Shown in pieces: positions 59,161 to 64,000 of a stretch of 64,000 bases of DNA. How positions within the stretch are numbered: position 1 is the first letter of the stretch; each line of letters begins with the position of its first letter. The notes below the pieces were generated by a model. It saw only the letters and a list, made by a program, of their open reading frames with translations. It was not told the DNA's origin and ran no database searches. This DNA is from an uncultured Bacteroides sp. (GTDB taxonomy: Bacteria > Bacteroidota > Bacteroidia > Bacteroidales > Bacteroidaceae): NCBI GenBank assembly GCA_900555635.1, contig USLU01000005.1:1-64000 (forward strand), given 5' to 3'. A program made the translations under genes and the position numbers.

Positions 59161-60342
59161 ATGAAAGATAATAAAAGAGAAGAAAACATATACGAATCGT
59201 TAGCATCATTCCTAAACGATCGTTCTACAACTTCGGACAAAAAGCATACTCCGTCTGAAGATGAAGAACTACGTAAGCTGACTTTTTTATGGGATGAATG
59301 TCATCCTGAAAAAGTAGAAACAGAAGATATATGGAAAAAAACGATGCAAAAGATTGAGAACAACGATTCTACAATTGTTAAACACACTCATCGTCGGTTT
59401 ATGTCGGCATGGGTATGGGGAGCGGCAGCTTCAGTAGCAATTCTGATAGGGCTTGGATTCTTCTTCTCTCGAAATAATATACGCGAAGAAGTAGATGAAG
59501 CTTTGAAAATGGAGCAATATATGCTTGCAAATACTTCTGCTGAAGATGTAAAAGAAGTAACTCTGGTTGTTTCGGATAAAAAGAAAATAGAGATAGCCAA
59601 TAATTCGCAAGTGGCTTATACATCCACCGGACAAGTTCGTGTTAACTCCAGCAAGCTGGATGAAACCAAAACGGAGGATAAGGATCAAGAACAAAAGGAA
59701 GAGTATAACCAGATAATAGTCCCTAAAGGACGGCGCTCTATGATTGTTCTTGCTGATAACAGCAAGATTTGGATTAATTCAGGCAGTAAAGTGATCTATC
59801 CCCGTTCCTTCAAGAGTGAGAAAAGGCAGATTTACGTAGAAGGAGAAGTTTATCTGAAGGTTACCCATGACGAAACGAAACCTTTTATCGTAAGTACTTC
59901 AGCTTGTGAAGTGGAAGTTTTGGGAACATCGTTCAATGTTTCAGCTTATAAAGGTAATTCCCAAGCAAACATCGTGTTGGTTGAAGGCTCGGTAAATGTG
60001 AGAGACAACTCAAAACACCAAATGAAGATGCAACCTAACGAGCGCGTAGAGTTGAATGAGGCAGGCATCGCAAAAAAAGAGAAAGTGAATGCACTTGAAT
60101 ACATCCAATGGGTGGACGGAATTTGGGCATTGAATGGAAAACCATTAAAAGAAGTTCTCCGCTATTTATCTGAATACTATGGTCAAACAATTCTGTGTGA
60201 TCCGGTTATTGAAGCTGAACCTTTCTATGGAAAGTTATTCCTCAATGAAGATTTAAACAAGATACTCGAGTCAATCAGACAGGCTTTACCGGAAGAACTC
60301 GCGTCAAAGAAAAACATCATTTATATTGACAATAATATTTAA
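59161..60342 (+). CDS. FecR-type anti-sigma factor
   Basis: 393 aa. A cytoplasmic sigma-binding part (1-78), one membrane segment at about 80-103 (VWGAAASVAILIGLGFFF), the FecR beta domain at about 185-285 (VPKGRRSMIVLADNSKIWINSGS in pieces; FIVSTSACEVEVLGTSFNVSAY) and a C-terminal DUF4974 STN-like domain (KPLKEVLRYLSEYYGQTI). The ATG at 59161 starts the normal family sequence; an upstream ATG at 59131 adds 10 residues. Works with the sigma gene 74 bp before it and the SusC-like receptor after it. Confidence 0.92.
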   Translation: MKDNKREENIYESLASFLNDRSTTSDKKHTPSEDEELRKLTFLWDECHPEKVETEDIWKKTMQKIENNDSTIVKHTHRRFMSAWVWGAAASVAILIGLGFFFSRNNIREEVDEALKMEQYMLANTSAEDVKEVTLVVSDKKKIEIANNSQVAYTSTGQVRVNSSKLDETKTEDKDQEQKEEYNQIIVPKGRRSMIVLADNSKIWINSGSKVIYPRSFKSEKRQIYVEGEVYLKVTHDETKPFIVSTSACEVEVLGTSFNVSAYKGNSQANIVLVEGSVNVRDNSKHQMKMQPNERVELNEAGIAKKEKVNALEYIQWVDGIWALNGKPLKEVLRYLSEYYGQTILCDPVIEAEPFYGKLFLNEDLNKILESIRQALPEELASKKNIIYIDNNI

Positions 60343-60416
60343 TGAAAAACATGTGTTAACCTTAAAAATGTAAAGATATGAAGAAATAGAAAAAGTAGAA
60401 TAATCTTAAAAAAACA

Positions 60417-60445
60417 GTCGGACAATACTCGCAATATTGCCCGAC
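60417..60445 (+). other. Hairpin between FecR and SusC-like genes
   Basis: GTCGG-A-CAATA (60417-60427) pairs with TATTG-C-CCGAC (60435-60445), two 5-bp stems joined by one mismatch. It is not followed by a T-run. It lies 55 bp before the SusC-like ATG and may be a leader structure or processing site. Confidence 0.4.
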
Positions 60446-60499
60446 CTAAATTGATTTCAGTCCAAATCTTATTTTAGTAACAAAAATCTATACGAAAGT

Positions 60500-63400
60500 A
60501 TGAAAAAGAACATGACTTCTTATCAGACTAAGGGGTATTTTATATCTCTTTATCTATTAATTAGTGTTTTTTTATTAACGGAGGGTACCTTGTTCCCCCT
60601 TCATGCCGCGGAATCTCGCGCAACTACCAATGAACAAGCAGTGAAAAACTCACAAACGGTGAAAGAAATATTCAGCTACATTGAGCAGAATAGCAATTTC
60701 GTCATCTTGTATTCCAAAGGACTATTGTCCGAATTAGAGAAAAAAGTTTCAATCAGCACAAGTGGAAAAAAAGCTGAGGAAATCCTTAAAGAGCTCTCTA
60801 ATGTAACTGATCTTGGATACAAAATCAACGATCGCCAAGTGATGATAGTCAAGAAAGCTCCTGTTCCTGAAGCAAAACAGCAAAGCGCTGACATCAAAGT
60901 AACAGGACAAGTGTTCGATGAGTTAGGAGAAACAATTCCGGGAGCTAATGTTACTGTAAAAGGCAATAGCGGAATTGGTGTGGTTACCGATATGGATGGT
61001 AACTTCACAATTAGCGTTCCCAAAGGTTCGACTTTGTTAGTATCGTTCATTGGTTATACTACCTATGAACATGCTGCAAAGGATGGAGAGAAGCTGATAG
61101 TAAAGCTAGTACCCGACTCTAAGACATTAGACGAAGTAGTTGTAGTAGGTTACGGTATGCAACGCAAAAGTGCAATTACCGGTTCTATTGCATCAGTTAA
61201 AGCAGACAAGTTGAAAGATGTAACTACTCCTAGTGTAGGCAACATGCTTCAAGGTAAAGTAGCCGGTGTATCGGTATCACCTCTTTCCGGACAGCCAGGT
61301 TCCGGTTCAAGTATCCGCATACGCGGTACTGGTTCTATCATGGGAAATCAAAATCCATTGTGGGTAATAGACGGTGTGGTAGGTAATGCTATTGCCGAAC
61401 TAAATCCAAATGACATCGAATCAATTTCCATCCTGAAAGATGGTTCAGCAGCAGCCCTCTATGGTTCTCGTGGAGCCAATGGTGTTATTCAAGTAACAAC
61501 TAAACGCGGAACTTCAGGAGCTTCTTCTATTGATGCCTCTGTTAAGTTTGGAGTATCTACTTTGCAAAAAGGTAACCTTGAAATGATGAATGGTGCCGAA
61601 TATTATGATTACCTGGTAGAAGCATACACAAATAAAGGGAAAGCTTTACCAAGCTATCTTCAACCCTATCTTAGAGATATGAACACTGACTGGTGGGATA
61701 TTGCCACTCAAAATGCACTTACGCAGAATTACAATATTGCTTACAAATATGGTAACGATAAAGTAAGATCCTATATTTCTGCTGACTATTACAATGAAGA
61801 AGGTGCTATCAAAGGATTCGATTACGACCGCTTTACGTTGAGAGTAAACACAGACTATATTGTAAACAAAAGGTTAACTTTAAAAGCGAAGTTATCTACC
61901 AGTTACAAAGAAACAGAAAATAAAGAACATTCATTAAGCTATTACAGCTATTCACCCTGGGATACTCCCTACAACTCTAAAGGCGAGATGAAGACAGGCA
62001 AGGAAGCCCCTCCTACTTCATCTGATGAAATATTGACAGCTGATCCGCGTGATTATTGGTACTCCGATGGCAATTACAATTATTTATCTGAAGTTGGTAT
62101 GAACTGGACTAAAAACCGTACCAATGCTATGGATATTGGATTAGGATTCGATTATAAAATATTTGATTTTCTAACTTTCGAATCAAATAATAAATTCGGA
62201 TTCAACAACAGCTATACAGATGAATACACAGACCCGGAAAGTACGTCCGGAGCATCTTTGCATGGTTCTTTCAAAGATGGTTATGTCAATAGCCGCTCCA
62301 TATATACCAGCCAGATGTTACGCTTTTTGAAAACATTTAATGAGGTACATGAATTCAACGCTTTCATGGGTTATGATTATGATGAGTATCGCTATTACGA
62401 TGCAAGTGGAACAGCCAATAATATTTATCCAGGTGCAGAAATTCTGAATGCAGGTGCTGGAACTCCTAAAATCAAAGGTACCAGATGGGAAGAAAAAAAT
62501 GCGGCATATTTTCTCAATATCAATTATGCTTACGATAGCAAATACCTCTTCCAAATAATGTATCGTGTAGACGGTTCTTCCCGTTTCGGTAGCAATAAGC
62601 GTTGGGCACCTTTCTGGTCTATCGGTGGTGGATGGAATATGCACAAAGAAGAATTCATGAAAGGGCTTAGCTTTATCAATGAGTTAAAACCGCGTATCTC
62701 TTACGGTATCACCGGTAACTTACCGCAAAGTGCTTACGAATGGACTACCAAATTTGGTATCACCAACGAATATGCCAGCCAGATAGCTTTCATGTCCAAC
62801 TATTCAGGAAATCCTAATTTGTCGTGGGAGGAAACTGCTACACTAGACTATGGTTTAGATATCCGATTGTTCGATAGAGTAGGCATCACCTTTGATGGTT
62901 ACTCCAAAAAGGTAAAAAACCTGATTTACCTCAGACATTTATCTGCAGTAACCGGATTCAACCGCCAAACAGCAAATGATGGTAAACTTAAAAATACAGG
63001 ATTTGAATTCACAGTCACGCCTGAAATCATCAGAAACAAAGACCTATATTGGGATGTAAGTTTCAACCTAGGCTATAACAAGAATGAAGTTACTCACCTG
63101 CCGGATGGAGATGACCTAGTAACGCAAGCTACAGCAGTAGGATATCCTCTACTTAACTGGTACATGAAAGAATGGGCAGGTGTTGATGCAATGACCGGAA
63201 CCCCATTGTGGTTTAGAGTGGATGAAGACGGGCAAAAAACTGCTACTGGCAACTGGAATGACGCAACAGAGGTGTTATTGGATGCATCAGCTTCTCCAAA
63301 ATTCACAGGTGGTATCAGTACAAACCTTAGCTGGAAAGGATTCTCGCTCAATGCAAATTTCATATTCAGCACTGGAGCTAAGATTTACAACGGTATGCGT

Positions 63401-63823
63401 GCAGGTTCATTAGACCGTGATGCATCCCGTCCTACACAGCCACCTATGAGACTGGCTAAAGGATGGAGTAGATGGGAAAAACCGGGTGATATAGCTACAC
63501 ACCCTCAACTGATAGAAGGTGGAAATAACGATGCTAGTCAGCAATCGACCCGATATTTGGAAAATGGTGATTTCTTTAAACTGAAATCCCTGTCCGTTTC
63601 CTACAGTTTACCTGATAGATGGATTAAAACAGTAGGACTGAAAGCTGCACGTATCAGCGTAGGTGGCGAGAACTTATTTACTATCACTAAATACTCAGGT
63701 GATGACCCTGAAATCTTATTATCAACAAGATTCAAAGGAGGCACTTCAGTTACCGATGGCAGTAAAACACAGCTTTACCCAACTGTCAGACGCTTCACGT
63801 TGGGAGTAAATCTGAATTTCTAA
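60500..63823 (+). CDS. SusC/RagA-family TonB-linked outer-membrane receptor
   Basis: 1107 aa. Signal peptide, then an STN domain at about 52-115 (FSYIEQNSNFVILYSKGLL), which receives the signal from the FecR protein, a CarboxypepD_reg domain at about 130-210 (VTGQVFDELGETIPGANVTVKG), the SusC hinge DEVVVVGYGMQRK, a plug (NMLQGKVAGVSVSPLSGQPGSG in pieces; LKDGSAAALYGSRGANGVI) and a barrel ending in VNLNF. The STN domain marks trans-envelope signalling via the sigma/FecR pair. Imports an oligosaccharide or similar ligand together with the SusD-like gene that follows. Confidence 0.95.
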   Translation: MKKNMTSYQTKGYFISLYLLISVFLLTEGTLFPLHAAESRATTNEQAVKNSQTVKEIFSYIEQNSNFVILYSKGLLSELEKKVSISTSGKKAEEILKELSNVTDLGYKINDRQVMIVKKAPVPEAKQQSADIKVTGQVFDELGETIPGANVTVKGNSGIGVVTDMDGNFTISVPKGSTLLVSFIGYTTYEHAAKDGEKLIVKLVPDSKTLDEVVVVGYGMQRKSAITGSIASVKADKLKDVTTPSVGNMLQGKVAGVSVSPLSGQPGSGSSIRIRGTGSIMGNQNPLWVIDGVVGNAIAELNPNDIESISILKDGSAAALYGSRGANGVIQVTTKRGTSGASSIDASVKFGVSTLQKGNLEMMNGAEYYDYLVEAYTNKGKALPSYLQPYLRDMNTDWWDIATQNALTQNYNIAYKYGNDKVRSYISADYYNEEGAIKGFDYDRFTLRVNTDYIVNKRLTLKAKLSTSYKETENKEHSLSYYSYSPWDTPYNSKGEMKTGKEAPPTSSDEILTADPRDYWYSDGNYNYLSEVGMNWTKNRTNAMDIGLGFDYKIFDFLTFESNNKFGFNNSYTDEYTDPESTSGASLHGSFKDGYVNSRSIYTSQMLRFLKTFNEVHEFNAFMGYDYDEYRYYDASGTANNIYPGAEILNAGAGTPKIKGTRWEEKNAAYFLNINYAYDSKYLFQIMYRVDGSSRFGSNKRWAPFWSIGGGWNMHKEEFMKGLSFINELKPRISYGITGNLPQSAYEWTTKFGITNEYASQIAFMSNYSGNPNLSWEETATLDYGLDIRLFDRVGITFDGYSKKVKNLIYLRHLSAVTGFNRQTANDGKLKNTGFEFTVTPEIIRNKDLYWDVSFNLGYNKNEVTHLPDGDDLVTQATAVGYPLLNWYMKEWAGVDAMTGTPLWFRVDEDGQKTATGNWNDATEVLLDASASPKFTGGISTNLSWKGFSLNANFIFSTGAKIYNGMRAGSLDRDASRPTQPPMRLAKGWSRWEKPGDIATHPQLIEGGNNDASQQSTRYLENGDFFKLKSLSVSYSLPDRWIKTVGLKAARISVGGENLFTITKYSGDDPEILLSTRFKGGTSVTDGSKTQLYPTVRRFTLGVNLNF

Positions 63824-63847
63824 GTATAACTTAAAAAAGATAGATAT

Positions 63848-64000
63848 ATGAAATTAAAATATACGTTAAGTACTTTGGGGTTGACACTTGCATTAGCAGG
63901 ATGCAGCCTGGACGTAAAGATGTACGATGGAGTAAGTGCAGAAGACATTAGCAACCGTAACATCTTCGAAGTGGCACAAGGAAGTTATCGTCTGTTGAAA
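63848..64000 (+). CDS. SusD/RagB-like lipoprotein, 5' end only
   Basis: 51 codons before the window ends. Lipoprotein signal (LTLALAGCS, Cys19) followed by LDVKMYDGVSAEDI, in the place where SusD-like proteins begin their mature part. 24 bp after the SusC-like stop. Surface glycan-binding partner of that receptor by position. Confidence 0.85.
   Translation, partial: MKLKYTLSTLGLTLALAGCSLDVKMYDGVSAEDISNRNIFEVAQGSYRLLK

Overview
The window is Bacteroides-type chromosome (order Bacteroidales; species not determined). This rests on promoters of the form TTTG / TAnnTTTG before many genes, a SusC/SusD pair with an ECF sigma/FecR pair at the right end, many lipoproteins of the 6-bladed beta-propeller kind, NVEALA peptides, and the VirE-like/HU-like divergent pair. 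I see no rRNA, tRNA, CRISPR array, transposase or prophage. All features were read by eye; no database search was run, so family names come from recognised motifs and architecture.

Layout. 0.2-7.2 kb (minus strand): a TonB-dependent outer-membrane barrel protein, then a tight four-gene run menA, CPBP protease, MalY-type aminotransferase, TPR/HTH membrane regulator. 7.3-11.7 kb (plus): HAD phosphatase, PIF1-like helicase, Sua5/YrdC protein, AI-2E-family permease. 11.7-16.4 kb (minus): four beta-propeller lipoprotein genes, one decayed by two frameshifts and a deletion. 16.4-19.6 kb: divergent VirE/primase-helicase-like gene and HU-like gene, separated by a 102-bp element that can fold into a 21-bp stem carrying two inner hairpins and that begins where the HU-side promoter should start transcription. 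19.9-23.4 kb: a DUF3244 secreted protein, a second TPR/HTH regulator and an unrecognised protein. 23.5-32.4 kb: an efflux operon, adaptor - RND - TolC - RND.

32.5-45.5 kb is the most distinctive region. It encodes an O-antigen-ligase-like TPR membrane protein, a private signal peptidase I, two paralogous transglutaminase-fold lipoproteins, a DUF1573 lipoprotein with a CxxC thioredoxin-like front half, two beta-propeller lipoproteins, two short NVEALA precursor peptides, a membrane-spanning winged-helix regulator and a DUF4221 lipoprotein. Between the regulator and the first NVEALA gene is a near-ideal promoter preceded by two inverted pairs of GTCTGACA half-sites spaced exactly 10 bp apart, which looks like the regulator's operator. 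I infer a cell-envelope peptide system in which small exported peptides are made under control of a periplasm-sensing regulator and handled by dedicated envelope enzymes; its function is unknown.

45.7-50.5 kb (minus): AAA-ATPase/nuclease-fold protein, nagB, flavodiiron protein, TIGR01212-type radical SAM protein. 51.0-58.4 kb (plus): ROK kinase - MFS - SIS sugar operon, S9 dipeptidyl peptidase, lipoyl synthase, and a membrane protein ending in a degenerate Nudix-like domain. 58.5-64.0 kb (plus): ECF sigma factor, FecR anti-sigma factor, SusC-like receptor and the start of a SusD-like lipoprotein cut by the window edge: the left end of a glycan-utilisation locus.

A recurring theme is dispersed repeat DNA. 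Typical Bacteroides intergenic repeats appear both between genes (about 40.9-41.06 kb, 8.1 kb, window start) and, apparently in frame, inside the coding sequences of both RND pumps and the O-antigen-ligase-like gene.
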